6,696 nucleotides of DNA, from contig JAUWXC010000040.1 of NCBI GenBank assembly GCA_030616565.1, positions 1 to 6,696 on the forward strand, in the 5' to 3' direction. The notes under the pieces are model-generated. The model made no database searches and was not told where the DNA came from. It worked only from the letters and a program-made list of their open reading frames with translations. A program made the translations under genes and the position numbers. How positions within the stretch are numbered: position 1 is the first letter of the stretch; every line of letters starts with the position of its first letter. The DNA comes from Methanocellales archaeon. Lineage in GTDB: Archaea > Halobacteriota > UBA148 > JAUWXC01. Shown here in pieces: positions 6,602-6,696 of this stretch.

Positions 6602-6696
6602 AAAATACGTACGCGAGAAGTACGCCTCCTGTGCCCCTCTTCTTAGCCTCTTTATGAGACATGACTCCTTCGGGAGTGGAGAGTATGAGGACCCCA
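6600..6696 (-). CDS. rps8: 30S ribosomal protein uS8 (S8), C-terminal end, cut by the window edge
   Basis: Reading the minus strand back from a TAG stop at 6602-6600 gives 31 complete codons open to the right edge. The peptide contains [20 protein letters not shown] and ends GGVLLAYVF. The ILSTPxGVMSHxEA...GGxLLAYVF pattern is the conserved C-terminus of archaeal uS8, where the STxxG loop contacts the central domain of 16S rRNA. uS8 is a primary-binding small-subunit protein and precedes uL6 in the spc operon of both bacteria and archaea. Only about a quarter of the gene is present, so nothing can be said of its start or regulation. Confidence 0.94.
   Translation of the reverse strand, partial: GVLILSTPEGVMSHKEAKKRGTGGVLLAYVF

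Noticed and set aside
1..6696. Search for transposons, CRISPR arrays, tRNA genes, terminators or internal promoters
   Set aside because: The window is packed with coding sequence from edge to edge with gaps of at most 7 nt. No inverted or direct repeat arrays, tRNA-like cloverleaf, T-rich terminator or TATA/BRE element in a free position was seen.

Overview
The window is a piece of an archaeal chromosome. It carries the distal half of the spc-type ribosomal protein operon, running on into the secY-adk-DUF106-cmk tail. All twelve genes lie on the minus strand, so transcription runs from position 6696 towards position 1. The domain is clear: eL32, eL19, the long uL30, the archaeal/eukaryotic-type uS5 and uL18, an archaeal-type SecY and a DUF106 (EMC3/TMCO1-like) protein occur together only in Archaea. 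Two features favour a euryarchaeon from the methanomicrobial/haloarchaeal side: the extra helix-hairpin-helix domain at the N-terminus of eL32, and a bacterial-type adenylate kinase with a four-cysteine LID in place of the short archaeal AdkA. Moderate base composition and ordinary protein acidity argue against an extreme halophile. A methanogen- or ANME-like lineage is my best guess, but the genus cannot be read from this sequence.

In order of transcription the layout is: uS8 (C-terminal 31 residues, cut by the right edge), uL6, eL32, eL19, uL18, uS5, uL30, uL15, SecY, adenylate kinase, DUF106 membrane protein, and cytidylate kinase (N-terminal 45 residues, cut by the left edge). The ribosomal block (about 2907-6696) supplies six complete large-subunit proteins, uS5 and the end of uS8. 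The tail supplies the protein-conducting channel, a second membrane protein of the Oxa1/EMC3 insertase superfamily and two nucleotide monophosphate kinases, so ribosome synthesis, membrane protein insertion and nucleotide supply share one transcript.

Packing is extreme. Gaps between stop and start codons are 7 nt or less at every junction, and adk and the DUF106 gene overlap by 4 nt (ATGA). There is no intergenic room for an internal promoter or terminator, and none was seen. Nearly every gene has a recognisable Shine-Dalgarno sequence lying in the last codons of the gene before it, which suggests translational coupling along the whole message. These sites also indicate that secY and uL6 begin at internal ATG codons rather than at the longest possible GTG starts.

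No previously undescribed system is present. This is a conserved housekeeping locus. The points worth a second look are start-site choices, the eL32 fusion domain, the bacterial-type kinase and the absence of eL34 from the tail.
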